A stretch of 64,000 nt of DNA, taken from positions 1 through 64,000 of the forward strand of contig NZ_JADNHZ010000002.1 of NCBI RefSeq assembly GCF_015554145.1. The letters are read 5' to 3'. The stretch is from Collinsella aerofaciens. Lineage in GTDB: Bacteria > Actinomycetota > Coriobacteriia > Coriobacteriales > Coriobacteriaceae. A program made the position numbers and the translations under genes. Within the stretch, counting starts at the first letter, position 1, and every line of letters starts with the position of its first letter. Below, piece by piece: positions 39,178 to 48,358 of this stretch. The notes under the pieces are model-generated. The model was not told where the DNA came from and ran no database searches. It saw only the letters and a list, made by a program, of their open reading frames with translations.

Positions 39178-41145
39178 CTAGCGTAGGGACCTCAGGCCGC
39201 CGGCTTCCTTGTCGAGCACCGTAAAGCGCACGGCATCCAGGTGCTCCAAGATGCTGATGGCACGCTTACGCGACACACCCAGGGCCTCGCGCAACACACT
39301 CGTGGTGGCAGCACCGCCGGCAGCCTCGATAGCGGCGGCAACGAGCTCGCGCGCATGGGCCTCGGCGGCAGCGGACAGGGCAACGTCGCGCTCGACCTTC
39401 ACGATAAAACGGTTGAGCGAAAGCTCGCGCAGGGCACGCGTCATGGTGTCGCGATCGAGCTGCAACTGCTCGCCAACCTCGGGAAGCGCCGGTGCATCGA
39501 GGCCGGCTTCGTCCAGCAAGGCAACGATACGTTCGCAGGCCTCGCGCACCACACGCGCCGCGGCGGCAGCGGAGTGCGGGTCGAACACCTCGGCGCCCTC
39601 GGAGGCACACACGCCGCGCGAGCAGCCCTCGTAAATCAGGGCCGCGGCAACGCCTTCATCAGCGGCAGGCCACGCAGCATGGGCAACGGCGCCGGGCGTA
39701 AAGCCTGTCTCCTTGGGAGCCGCCGCGTGCATGGCTGACAGGGTCGCCGCCAGTGCATCCATCGCGGCGTCGAGCACCACGGCGTCCGCCAAAAGGCCCG
39801 CATCACCCACGGCAAGCTTTCGAACGGAGCCCTGCGCCACCAACCCGCGCAGTGCGGCATCGACCTCGCCGACACCAAGATCCAAAGCCTCGGCAACATC
39901 AACCGGCGTAACCGGCAGCGTCTGCAGCGCCAGCCAAGCGCCCACACCGCCCGCGATATCGCCGGACTCGAGCGCCGCAAACAGCGCGCGCTCGCCGGCC
40001 GAAAGCTCGCGCGAGCGACGGCAGCGCGAAAGCAGCGCGCGCCCGCCGCCAATAAGCATCACGGGCGAATAGGACAGCACCACAACATGGTCCCCGGCTC
40101 GCAGCGGCAGCGGCTCCTCCAAGCGCACCTGTAGGGTACGGGTCTCGCCCACCGCCATGGGGGCCTCGCCCTCCAAAAGCATGATGCGGCCGACGACCTC
40201 GGCCGTGCCGGCCATCACATGCACACGCGCGCCCGACTCGAGCACGCGCGGCTTGGCGCCCTCGCGGCCCAAATACGTAAACGTCATCATAAAACGCATC
40301 GTCTGGCCAAAGCGGCCCGCCACACCGAGCATCTCACCGCGATCGAGCGCGGTGACGGCATCGCCCACCAAGTTGAGTGCCACGCGCTGTCCAGGCAGTG
40401 CTCGCGGCGTATCGCCATGCACCTGAATCCCGCGCACGCGACAGACCGTGCGCGACGGCAAAGCCATCAGCTCGTCGCCCACCGCAACCGGCGCATCGTG
40501 CAGTGTTCCCGTCACGACGGTGCCGACGCCCTTGATCGTAAAGCAGCGGTCAATCGGCAGGCGCGGCGCGGCATCGCTCCGCTCGGCACGCTCGCGACAG
40601 GCATCCCAGCAGGCACCCACCTGCTCGTCGAGCACGGCGAGCAGTCGTTCGATCCCCTCGCCTGTCTTGGACGACACAGGCACGATCGGCGCGTCCGCAA
40701 ACACGGTGTCCGACAAAAAGTCATCAACATCAAGCTCGGCAAGCTCGGTCATCTCGGCATCAGCCAGGTCGCACATCGTCAGCGCGACCACCATGTGTGT
40801 GATGCCCAGCAGCTCCAGCACATGCACGTGCTCTCGGGTCTGCGGCATCACGCCCTCGACGGCCGAAACCACCAGCACGGCCACGTCGATACCCGTGGCG
40901 CCCTGCACCATAGCGCGCAGGTAATGCGCGTGGCCCGGCACGTCGACCAGGCCGACGATCTTGCCACTCGGCAGCGCCAGCTCGCCAAAGCCAAGCTCCA
41001 CGGTCATGCCGCGACGACGTTCAACTTCCAGGCGGTCGGGGTTTTTACCCGTCAGCGCCTCGATGAGCGCCGACTTACCGTGGTCAACGTGGCCCGCCGT
41101 GCCAACGATAACGGGACACTCCACCAGCGCCTGAACCTCACTCAT
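39178..41145 (-). CDS. selB: Selenocysteine-specific elongation factor SelB
   Basis: This 655-residue translational GTPase has G1 GTAGHVDHGKSALIEALTG, G2 RRRGMTVELGFGEL, G3 DVPGHAHYLRAMVQGATG, and G4 ALTMCDLAD in place of the common NKxD. EF-Tu-like domains 2 and 3 follow, then winged-helix repeats in the last 200 residues, ending in SRKRAISILEHLDAVRFTVL, which bind the SECIS hairpin. It delivers Sec-tRNA to UGA codons such as codon 140 of fdhF. Its ATG overlaps the selA stop by four bases (ATGA), so the two are coupled. It is slightly longer than E. coli SelB (614). Confidence 0.95.
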   Translation of the reverse strand: MSEVQALVECPVIVGTAGHVDHGKSALIEALTGKNPDRLEVERRRGMTVELGFGELALPSGKIVGLVDVPGHAHYLRAMVQGATGIDVAVLVVSAVEGVMPQTREHVHVLELLGITHMVVALTMCDLADAEMTELAELDVDDFLSDTVFADAPIVPVSSKTGEGIERLLAVLDEQVGACWDACRERAERSDAAPRLPIDRCFTIKGVGTVVTGTLHDAPVAVGDELMALPSRTVCRVRGIQVHGDTPRALPGQRVALNLVGDAVTALDRGEMLGVAGRFGQTMRFMMTFTYLGREGAKPRVLESGARVHVMAGTAEVVGRIMLLEGEAPMAVGETRTLQVRLEEPLPLRAGDHVVVLSYSPVMLIGGGRALLSRCRRSRELSAGERALFAALESGDIAGGVGAWLALQTLPVTPVDVAEALDLGVGEVDAALRGLVAQGSVRKLAVGDAGLLADAVVLDAAMDALAATLSAMHAAAPKETGFTPGAVAHAAWPAADEGVAAALIYEGCSRGVCASEGAEVFDPHSAAAAARVVREACERIVALLDEAGLDAPALPEVGEQLQLDRDTMTRALRELSLNRFIVKVERDVALSAAAEAHARELVAAAIEAAGGAATTSVLREALGVSRKRAISILEHLDAVRFTVLDKEAGGLRSLR

Positions 41146-42599
41146 CGAACAATCGCCTTCTCAACGCACGCGACGAGCGTCGATGCCGCCGTCTCGATAT
41201 CGCGGTCGCCCACGAGCGTGCGCACATCAAACAGAATGCGGTCGTGCGAGGCGCGCGTGACGACCGGCGTATCGAAGTCTTGAACGAGCGAGCGTTTGAG
41301 CGCGTCGACCGTCAGGCGCTCGTCAACAAGACACACGGCAACGCACATCGTGGGCAGCTCCACGGTAGGCAGCGAGCCGCCACCGGGGGTCGACGATTCC
41401 TCGACAATCTCCAACTCAACGGCACAAGGGCAACCGGCCTTATCGAGCCCGGCGACCATACGATCGCGAAGCTTGCGGGCACGTCGCTCCAAATGGGCCT
41501 GCGGCAGCGTAAGCATGCTGAGTACCGGAATATCGCGATGGGCAACATCGGCGCCGTCCATGTAGATACGCAGCGTGGCCTCGAGCGCCGACAGAGCCAG
41601 CTTGCCAGGACGCAGGGCACGCATAAGCGGATGCGACCCGCAGGCCTGGACCAGCTCGCGGCGGCCCATGATAATGCCCGCCTGTGCGGCACCGAGCAGC
41701 TTATCGCCCGAGCATGATACGATATCGAGCCCCGCCGCGACCGAAGCCGGCGTGGGCTCCTCACCGCCGCGCACCAGGATGTCGTCGGGCAACAGCGCGC
41801 CCGAGCCCTGGTCCTCGTAGAACAGCAGACCATGCTTGTGGGCCAGGGCGGCAAGCTCCCGAGAGCCCACCTCCTCGTGAAAGCCCTCGATGCGATAGTT
41901 GGAAGGATGGACCTTGAGGATCATGGCCGTATCGGGCGTGATGGCGCGCTCGTAGTCCGACAGGTGCGTGCGGTTGGTGGCCCCGACCTCGACGAGTTTG
42001 GCGCCCGAAGCCGCCATGACATCGGGGATGCGGAAGCTGCCGCCGATCTCGACAAGCTCGCCGCGACTGACGATGACCTCCCTGCCTGCGGCATGGGTCG
42101 CCAGCACCAGCAGCACAGCGGCGGCGTTGTTATTAACGACCAGCGCGTCCTCGGCACCGATAAGCGAGCGGATCAGCTGCGCGGCATGTTCCTTGCGCGA
42201 CCCACGCGAGCAGGTGTCCACACTGTACTCGAGCGTGCTGTACCCACGCGCGACCTCGGCCACGGCCTTTGCCGCCGACTCCGCGAGCGGGGCGCGACCC
42301 AAGTTGGTATGGATGACCACACCCGTGGCGTTGACGGCAGGACGCAGGCTCGGCAGTGCGGATCGATGCGCACGCCACTCGATGGCCGAGGCCAGGTCGC
42401 GCTTAGAGCGCGGGGCGGCACCGGCGCGAATGGCGGCGCGCTCCTCGTCGAGCTCGGCCGTCACGGCAGCATGCACCACCGCGTCGCAGGTCTCCCCCGC
42501 CGCCTTCACAACCGGCCACTCTGCGAGCATCTCGTTGACGGAAGGAATAGCGCGAAGGCGGGCGCGTACCTCATCGGACATGTTCTGGCTATCGCTCAT
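41142..42599 (-). CDS. selA: L-seryl-tRNA(Sec) selenium transferase
   Basis: This 485-residue PLP enzyme converts Ser-tRNA-Sec to Sec-tRNA-Sec using selenophosphate. Visible features are the N-terminal domain ending RLRAIPSVNEML, ATGVVIHTNLGRAPLAESA, LIGAEDALVVNNNAAAVLLVL, and the PLP-lysine segment SCSGDKLLGAAQAGIIMG. The length fits the bacterial SelA decamer subunit (about 460). The ATG at 42599 is preceded by AAAGG; a second in-frame ATG is six codons later. It forms an operon with selB. selD, which makes selenophosphate, is not in the window. Confidence 0.95.
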   Translation of the reverse strand: MSDSQNMSDEVRARLRAIPSVNEMLAEWPVVKAAGETCDAVVHAAVTAELDEERAAIRAGAAPRSKRDLASAIEWRAHRSALPSLRPAVNATGVVIHTNLGRAPLAESAAKAVAEVARGYSTLEYSVDTCSRGSRKEHAAQLIRSLIGAEDALVVNNNAAAVLLVLATHAAGREVIVSRGELVEIGGSFRIPDVMAASGAKLVEVGATNRTHLSDYERAITPDTAMILKVHPSNYRIEGFHEEVGSRELAALAHKHGLLFYEDQGSGALLPDDILVRGGEEPTPASVAAGLDIVSCSGDKLLGAAQAGIIMGRRELVQACGSHPLMRALRPGKLALSALEATLRIYMDGADVAHRDIPVLSMLTLPQAHLERRARKLRDRMVAGLDKAGCPCAVELEIVEESSTPGGGSLPTVELPTMCVAVCLVDERLTVDALKRSLVQDFDTPVVTRASHDRILFDVRTLVGDRDIETAASTLVACVEKAIVR

Positions 42600-42651
42600 G
42601 TGCGGCCTTTCAAAAGAAACGTGGATCAGTCGAATACATCAGCTGAGTCAA

Positions 42652-44769
42652 TTACTCGTCATTATCCCCGCACGCGACGATCTTTTCCACGCGAACGGCG
42701 TTTTCCTGGGTGAGCGCGGCACCCGTCAACGGGTCCCAACGCAACGGCGTATGGTCGAGCGGGCCCACGCCCAAGCCTTGAGCGCCACCGGCATCGGCGT
42801 CAAACGAACGCCCACCGGGGGCGGCCGAGGTGAAGATGCACGCCGGATGCAGATACGGCGTCGTCTCCACACGCGCGCGGTCGCGGCCCATATCGCTCAC
42901 GAGTTCGACGATCTCGCCGTCGGCGATGCCCATGTGCGCAGCAGTATCGGCATTCATCTGCACGGCATCCAGGTCCGACCCAGCCTCAGCGGCACCTTGG
43001 GCTGCAAGCCTTCGCGAGGTATGCGACTCAAAGGGACGGTTGCCGCTAATGAGGCGAAACATCCCCGGGCCAGGCTCCACCATGGGAGCGATCCAGTTGG
43101 GCACACGACCCAGACCGGCTCGTTCCCATACGTCGCTTGCCAGCGCAATTTTGCCGCCATCCAAGGGAATCGCCGGCTCGCCCGTACGCGACGGCAACGC
43201 AACACCCGTGTCGGCCCAGCCGCGCTCCTTGAGCTCGTCCAGATTGATCCCAAAAGGCGCCACCTGGGCAGCCGCCAGATCGTCAGACGTAAACTGGAAG
43301 TACTCGCCCGCGCCACACGCCTGCGCCAGACCGGCAAAAATCTCCCGACCGGGACGTGTGTCGTCATGCTGCACAGGCAGCACGGCGTTGCGGTAGAACA
43401 CCCGCGAATCGTTGGCGCCCACGACCGTGCCCACGCCGCGGTCGGCTTCCAGATACGTCACGTCGGGCAGCACGAAGTCAGAAGCACGCGCCGTCTCGGA
43501 CCAGCGAATATCAATCGTCACGAGCAAGTCGAGCTGCTGCAAAATACCCAACCAAGCTTGTGCATTACCATAGCCCGCACCGGGGTTACTGGCATAGACG
43601 ATGAGCCCACGCAAATCGCCGGCAAGAATCGACTGACCGATGGTCGTACACAGGCCGCGCACCGGATCGACCAGTGGATAGCGCTCGGATCCCAGCTTGG
43701 ACATGTGCGACACCGGCGGCGTCGCAAAGCGTGCGGGATCAAGGTCGCCCAGCGCAAGCGGTGTGGGTGGATTGAGCGCGCCGCCCACATGTCCAATACA
43801 GCCCAGCAGCACATCGACCAAGCAGATAGCGCGCGCGGTCTGGGTGCTATTGGCATACGCGATGCCAATGCCGCCATGAAAGCCGGCGTCCACCACGGCA
43901 GCAGGCGCGGCCGCAGCTAGATCGCGCGCCGTGGCGGCGATCTCTGCGGCCGGCACGTCGCACATCGACTCGGCCCACTCGGGCGTCCAAGCACGGGCCG
44001 CCTGCGCCAGCTCGTCAAAACCCGTGGTATAGCGGGTCACGAACTCGTGGTCATACAGGTCCTCGGCAATCAAGACATGCGCAATACCCAACAGCAGCGC
44101 CAAGTCGCAGCCCGGGCGCACGCGCAACCAGCGGTCGGCAAGTGCAGCCGAGCCGCTGCGCCGGGGGTCAACCACGATAATCTTCGCCCCACGGCGACGG
44201 GCATCGTTGAGCGCGTCAACGGCCCCCATCGTCGACGAATCGACAATGGAACGCCCCAGGTACATAATGCAATCGGTATGCGCCAGGTCGGAGGCGGGAC
44301 TGTAGCCCAGGCTGTGCTCCCAGCCGGTAAGTCGGCTTACCTCGCAGGCACCGTCGGCACCGTACACGTTGGGCGAACCCAGCGCGTGCATAAGACGATA
44401 GCCCCAGTAGCGGTCGAACGAGGGCACGCCGAGCGTCATGCCCAGCGCACGGGGCCCGCGCGCGTCAACAATCCCCAAAAGACACTCGGCAATCTGGGCA
44501 AACGCCTCATCCCAGGAAATCGCATCAAACCCCGAGCCATCAGCTCGGCGGCGCATGGGATGCAAAATCCGATCGCGCTCATCAAACGGCATGGACAGGC
44601 GATGCCGCCCGCGGGCGCACAGGGCACGCGCCGCGCATGGATGCCCCGGCACCGGCAACTCGGCCACCACACGACCGTCCTCAACGCGTGCCGCAAAGGC
44701 GCAATCGGCATAGCATCCCCCGCATGCGGTCACCACGGCGCGACCGTCACGCTTCACAGCAGATGCCAT
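42652..44769 (-). CDS. Molybdopterin oxidoreductase, cysteine-type relative of formate dehydrogenase
   Basis: This 705-residue DMSO-reductase family protein has an N-terminal 4Fe-4S site with C16, C19, C23 and C51 (CGGCYADC and CARGRHRL), then bis-MGD domains. Where FdhF has CARTUHGP, this protein has DGACEVSRLTG, so Cys142 would ligate molybdenum. Other motifs are SWDEAFAQIAECL, MYLGRS, IIVVDPRRSGSAALAD and the C-terminal MGDV-like HMGIADGEIVELV. No signal peptide or Fe-S partner gene is adjacent, so it is cytoplasmic with unknown substrate and partner. It lies directly upstream of selA (about 50 bp). AAAGGGG precedes the ATG at 44769. Confidence 0.8.
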   Translation of the reverse strand: MASAVKRDGRAVVTACGGCYADCAFAARVEDGRVVAELPVPGHPCAARALCARGRHRLSMPFDERDRILHPMRRRADGSGFDAISWDEAFAQIAECLLGIVDARGPRALGMTLGVPSFDRYWGYRLMHALGSPNVYGADGACEVSRLTGWEHSLGYSPASDLAHTDCIMYLGRSIVDSSTMGAVDALNDARRRGAKIIVVDPRRSGSAALADRWLRVRPGCDLALLLGIAHVLIAEDLYDHEFVTRYTTGFDELAQAARAWTPEWAESMCDVPAAEIAATARDLAAAAPAAVVDAGFHGGIGIAYANSTQTARAICLVDVLLGCIGHVGGALNPPTPLALGDLDPARFATPPVSHMSKLGSERYPLVDPVRGLCTTIGQSILAGDLRGLIVYASNPGAGYGNAQAWLGILQQLDLLVTIDIRWSETARASDFVLPDVTYLEADRGVGTVVGANDSRVFYRNAVLPVQHDDTRPGREIFAGLAQACGAGEYFQFTSDDLAAAQVAPFGINLDELKERGWADTGVALPSRTGEPAIPLDGGKIALASDVWERAGLGRVPNWIAPMVEPGPGMFRLISGNRPFESHTSRRLAAQGAAEAGSDLDAVQMNADTAAHMGIADGEIVELVSDMGRDRARVETTPYLHPACIFTSAAPGGRSFDADAGGAQGLGVGPLDHTPLRWDPLTGAALTQENAVRVEKIVACGDNDE

Positions 44770-44832
44770 CTCGATTACCCCTTTCACCAGCCATGCACAA
44801 CAGGCCAAAAGCCCGGCAACGAGCCCCAGACC

Positions 44833-44869
44833 AAAAAAGCCTCCCGCACGGCAACGCCCCGCGGGAGGC
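44833..44869 (-). terminator. Terminator of the formate hydrogenlyase operon
   Basis: GCCTCCCGC and GCGGGAGGC form the stem, followed on the minus strand by TTTTTT, 22 bases after the focA stop. It separates the operon from the 42652-44769 gene. Confidence 0.9.
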
Positions 44870-44891
44870 CCGACGTCAAACAGACGGTACC

Positions 44892-45731
44892 TTACGCCTC
44901 GGACTTCTTGGCGTAGATAAACCAGTAGCCGAGCGCAACCAGAACCGCGCCGCCCACGATGTTGCCCAGCGTGGCGGCGGACAGGTTAAACGCAATGCCC
45001 GCGGCGTTGAGTGCATCGGCGCCGGCGACGTCGGCACCGTAGCCGCATGCATGCATCACGGCACCCATGGGCAAAAAGTACATGTTGGCAACGCAGTGCT
45101 CAAAACCGCAGGCCACAAACGCGGCAATGGGCAGCAGAATACCCACGACCTTATCGACCACGGTCTTGCCGGCGGTACCGATCCACACGGCCAGGCACAC
45201 AAAAATGTTGCACAGGATGCCGCGGAAGAAGATCGTCACCCAGTCGATCGTCACCTTGCCGGCGGCGACGCTCACCATGGAATTGGCGACCGCCCCGCCG
45301 TTGAGCTTGTAAATGCCGGCCATGTACACCAAAAAGACGATGAACAGGGCACCGACAAAGTTGCCGACCCATACGACGACCCAGGCCTTGAGCATCTGAG
45401 CCGGGGTGATCTTTTTGCTCTTGAGCGCGCAGACCATAAGCGAATTGCCGGTGAACAACTCGGCGCCGCACACCAACACGAGCACCAGACCCAGGCAAAA
45501 GCACAGGCCACCCACGACGCGCTGAGCGCCCCAGCCGAGTGTGCTATCGCTCAAGAAAACCGTAAAGAACAGGCCGCCGAAGGCGATGAACGCACCGTCG
45601 AACATTGCCAACAGAAAGGCCTTAGCGACCGGCAGGTTGGCCTTGGTCACGCCGGCGGCCTCGGTCTTGGCCTCGATCGCGGCGGGCGCCAGGCAATCGG
45701 GAGCGGGGTAATCCACCTTGGAATCTGCCAT
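44892..45731 (-). CDS. focA: Formate/nitrite transporter family channel (FocA/FocB-like)
   Basis: The protein is 279 residues, with six hydrophobic segments and family patterns: KAFLLAMFDGAFIAFGGLFF, FCLGLVLVLVCGAELFTGNS, VWVGNFVGALFIVFLVYMAG, GILCNIFVCLAVWIG and GFEHCVANMYFLPMG (the conserved central His region). It is a pentameric formate channel of the cytoplasmic membrane, exporting or importing formate for hydrogenlyase. As the last gene after the protease it parallels focB after hyfJ in E. coli. The ATG at 45731 follows AAAGAAGTG. Confidence 0.9.
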   Translation of the reverse strand: MADSKVDYPAPDCLAPAAIEAKTEAAGVTKANLPVAKAFLLAMFDGAFIAFGGLFFTVFLSDSTLGWGAQRVVGGLCFCLGLVLVLVCGAELFTGNSLMVCALKSKKITPAQMLKAWVVVWVGNFVGALFIVFLVYMAGIYKLNGGAVANSMVSVAAGKVTIDWVTIFFRGILCNIFVCLAVWIGTAGKTVVDKVVGILLPIAAFVACGFEHCVANMYFLPMGAVMHACGYGADVAGADALNAAGIAFNLSAATLGNIVGGAVLVALGYWFIYAKKSEA

Positions 45732-45770
45732 GTCAATCACTTCTTTCCTAACAAAATGGAACAAGTGCTC

Positions 45771-46274
45771 CTACTGCTCTTGCCCCAAGCGGACAAAGTG
45801 GGAAAAGTCGTTGGCGGCCACGGCGTCGTACACGGCGTCGACGGCGTCAAAGACTTCCGGGGACATGGGGTTGTAGAACTCCGTGTCGCCCGGCTGAATC
45901 CCGACGAAGACGATATCATCGCACGATTGCTCAATCTCTTCGATCAGAATCGACAAGGGAAGCGAATGCGTGGTGAACATCGACTTGCGGGCCACATCGC
46001 GTTTGTCGAGCAAACGGATGGACCCGACGGGCAGCGCCATGTCGGCGGCATCGACCAAGACCAGGCGCGGCGGACGCTCGCGCTTGACCTCGATGATGTC
46101 GTCCTCGGGCGTTTGGCCGCCGTCGATGGTGTACCAACCGGCGATGGGTGCGTCTTCCATCTTTTTGGAGAGCACGGGGCCGGCGGCATCGTCGGCACGC
46201 AGCACGCTTCCCGCCGTGAGCACGATACCCGCAAACGGGGCGCCGTTCACACGTCCATCCACAACGCGACCCAT
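45771..46274 (-). CDS. hycI: Hydrogenase 3/4 maturation protease
   Basis: This 167-residue endopeptidase cleaves the C-terminal extension of the large hydrogenase subunit after nickel insertion. It has RADDAAGPVL (first metal Asp), LVLVDAADMALPVGSIRL (second Asp), MFTTHSLPLSILIEEIE (His) and VFVGIQPGDTEFYNPMS, closely following E. coli HycI. The N-terminus is a little longer and replaces the usual CVGNxxMGDD with LTAGSVLRADD. Its start overlaps the hycH-like gene's end by one base. Its substrate is encoded 2 kb upstream in the same operon. Confidence 0.88.
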   Translation of the reverse strand: MGRVVDGRVNGAPFAGIVLTAGSVLRADDAAGPVLSKKMEDAPIAGWYTIDGGQTPEDDIIEVKRERPPRLVLVDAADMALPVGSIRLLDKRDVARKSMFTTHSLPLSILIEEIEQSCDDIVFVGIQPGDTEFYNPMSPEVFDAVDAVYDAVAANDFSHFVRLGQEQ

Positions 46275-46855
46275 TACTGCAACCTTCCCGTCAGATACAC
46301 GCCCGACACATCGCGCACGCGCTCAACCAGATCGCGGAACTTCATCAAAAACGCGACCTGCTGGGCATGCAGGCCAAAGTCGTCGTCGAACACCGAGATG
46401 CCGGCCTTGGCCGAGCCGCGAAAACCGCGCTCGTCGAGCAACGCATCGCAGGCCTCGAGCAGCGACGGCACCGCCGCCTTGTCGAGCTGGCACTCGCCAA
46501 AGGAGCGGATGGCCTCAAACTTGGTTTTGGTCTCCCCCTCCGGCAGCGCGTCGACGAGCGAATAGAAGACGTTCACCGGCACCGACAGGCGCGGCTCAAA
46601 GCAGTCGAGCACGCCGGTGTGGTGGCCCACGGCGAGCGTGTAGTACAGCACGTCGCAGGCCTCCTGGGGAACGTCTTCCTCGGTCTCCACAAACTTACGC
46701 GTGAGCTCGTAAAAGACCACCTGACCGGGCGCATGGCCCAGACAGGGGTCGGCGACGCCCTCGGCAGCCTCGTCGCTTGCGCGCGAGGCATCGCCAAAAG
46801 AGCCGCCGAGCATGCCGGGGCCCGCAAAGTAACCAGAGCGGTCCGTGAGCTCCAT
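46274..46855 (-). CDS. hyfJ: Formate hydrogenlyase maturation protein HycH/HyfJ-like
   Basis: This 193-residue soluble protein carries the HycH blocks VVFYELTRKFVETEEDVPQE, VLYYTLAVGHHTGVLDCFEP and PEGETKTKFEAIRSFGECQL, and the C-terminal DDDFGLHAQQVAFLMKFRDL. HycH is required for maturation or assembly of the hydrogenase-3/4 large subunit; it is not in the final complex. It begins immediately after the hyfI stop and overlaps hycI by one base. A longer N-terminus than E. coli HycH (136 residues) may be real or lineage-specific. Confidence 0.8.
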   Translation of the reverse strand: MELTDRSGYFAGPGMLGGSFGDASRASDEAAEGVADPCLGHAPGQVVFYELTRKFVETEEDVPQEACDVLYYTLAVGHHTGVLDCFEPRLSVPVNVFYSLVDALPEGETKTKFEAIRSFGECQLDKAAVPSLLEACDALLDERGFRGSAKAGISVFDDDFGLHAQQVAFLMKFRDLVERVRDVSGVYLTGRLQ

Positions 46856-47638
46856 CTAGCGACCTCCGGCCAGCACCAGATCCTGCAGCGCCGAGTAGAC
46901 CTCAACGCGGCGCGGATCGTCCTGCTTGTCGATGAGCAGCGCCATGGCACCGCGAATATCGCCCTTGGGTGCGCCCTCGAGCGTATCCATAAACTCGTTG
47001 GCCAGGTCGCGGCCGTAACGGTAGCCGCTCATGGCGCGAGCCTCGCGCTCAATGGCAACACGCAGCTTGTACGGCACGCCGGGGTGCAGGATATCGGCCT
47101 GCTCGCCGGTAGCCTCCACCGTGGTCTCGGCATGGAGCTTTTGGTCCAGCAGGCCAAGTGCCATGGCAAAGCCGTAGACGGTCTGCGCGGGGCTGGGCGG
47201 GCAGCCGGGGATGTAGACATCGACCGGCAGAATCTTGTCCGTGCCGCCCCAGACGCAGTAGTTGTCGTAGAAGATGCCACCGGTGCAGCCGCACGCGCCA
47301 TAGGACACCACGATCTTGGGATCGGGTGCGGCCTCAAAGGCGCGCAGGGCCGGCATGCGCATGGCACGCGTCACGGCGCCGGTGTACAGCAGCACATCGG
47401 CGTAACGGGGCGAGGGCACGACCTTGATGCCAAAGCGCTCGACGTCGAAGACGGGCGTGATGGAACCAAAGATCTCGATCTCGCAGCCGTTGCAGCCGCC
47501 GCAGTCAACACGGTAGACGTACACCGAGCGCTTGATCTTCTTAAGAAGGGTCGCCTTGGCCTTCTCGATGCTCTCGTCGAGCTCGATTTTGGTCGGGCGG
47601 TACTGAAGCCGCTCGGGCAAAAGCGTGGGTTCGGCCAT
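46856..47638 (-). CDS. hyfI: Hydrogenase-4 small (NuoB-like) subunit
   Basis: This 260-residue NuoB/HycG-type subunit holds the proximal 4Fe-4S cluster. VDCGGCNGCEIEIFGSITP supplies the first Cys pair, YGACGCTGGIFYDNYCVW and DVYIPGCPPSPAQTVYGFAM the others. It relays electrons from the HyfH ferredoxin to the NiFe site in HyfG. No Tat signal is present, as expected for an inward-facing group 4 hydrogenase. The gene lies between hyfH and hyfJ with two-base gaps. Confidence 0.93.
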   Translation of the reverse strand: MAEPTLLPERLQYRPTKIELDESIEKAKATLLKKIKRSVYVYRVDCGGCNGCEIEIFGSITPVFDVERFGIKVVPSPRYADVLLYTGAVTRAMRMPALRAFEAAPDPKIVVSYGACGCTGGIFYDNYCVWGGTDKILPVDVYIPGCPPSPAQTVYGFAMALGLLDQKLHAETTVEATGEQADILHPGVPYKLRVAIEREARAMSGYRYGRDLANEFMDTLEGAPKGDIRGAMALLIDKQDDPRRVEVYSALQDLVLAGGR

Positions 47639-47640
47639 GG

Positions 47641-48357
47641 TTACTCCTCCTTCGTATCAAAATCCATGATGATGCCCTCGACCGGTGCAGGACCGGCGGG
47701 AATCTCGGGCGCATCGGGGTTGAGCTCGCGGTCGATATACTCCGGGTTCACGCCGTGGCCGCCCAGATACTCCATGCCGGGGCCCTGGGGCTCACCGGAC
47801 GCAAGCGTCTCGTTGGCAGCCATGCCGCGCGCGTTGCCGGTCTTGACGGCCGAGGCGGCGCGCAGAGCGTCGAGCTCGCGCTTGCACTCCTGGCACATGC
47901 CGACGGTACGGGCGGCCTGCTCGGCCTCCATGCCGCCGGCCTTTTGCAGCAGGCGCTTGGCGTAGTCGATCTCCTTGTGCGGGGCAAACGGCTTGCCGCA
48001 ACGCGAGCAGTGCTCGAGCGTGTAGACGCTCTTGCTGGTGAGGTCGTCCTTACTCATGACGGCCAGCTCAAACTCCTCGGTGAGCTTGATGGCCTCCATG
48101 GGGCAGGCTTCCTCGCAGCGGCCGCAAAAGATGCAGCGACCGTAGTCGATCGACCAGGTGATGGTATCGGCCGCAAGGTCGGTGTCCATGCGAATGGCAT
48201 CGGCCGGGCACGCCACGCCGCAGGCACCGCAGGCGATGCAGAGCTCGGCATTGTGCTCGGGCTTGCCGCGCATGTCCTTGTTGGTGGGGAACGGCGCAAA
48301 CGGGTACTTGACCGTCGCGTCGCCGGCCTTGGCGTTAATCTTCCAAAGCTTCAGCAT
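47641..48357 (-). CDS. hyfH: Hydrogenase-4 ferredoxin-like subunit
   Basis: The 238 residues have two 4Fe-4S motifs, ELCIACGACGVACPADAIRM and GRCIFCGRCEEACPMEAIKL (NuoI/HycF type), and a C-terminal extension with HCSRCGKPFAPH and GMCQECKRELD that could bind zinc or iron. It passes electrons from the formate dehydrogenase arm to HyfI. The ATG at 48357 follows the hyfG stop by one base and uses GAGGAGG in the hyfG 3' end as ribosome site; upstream in-frame codons belong to hyfG out of frame. Confidence 0.92.
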   Translation of the reverse strand: MLKLWKINAKAGDATVKYPFAPFPTNKDMRGKPEHNAELCIACGACGVACPADAIRMDTDLAADTITWSIDYGRCIFCGRCEEACPMEAIKLTEEFELAVMSKDDLTSKSVYTLEHCSRCGKPFAPHKEIDYAKRLLQKAGGMEAEQAARTVGMCQECKRELDALRAASAVKTGNARGMAANETLASGEPQGPGMEYLGGHGVNPEYIDRELNPDAPEIPAGPAPVEGIIMDFDTKEE

Positions 48358-48358
48358 A

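Noticed and set aside
41968-43920. A 650-codon plus-strand open frame across selA and the molybdopterin oxidoreductase
   Set aside because: It spans two real minus-strand genes, has low-complexity composition and no known motif; it is a shadow of codon bias.
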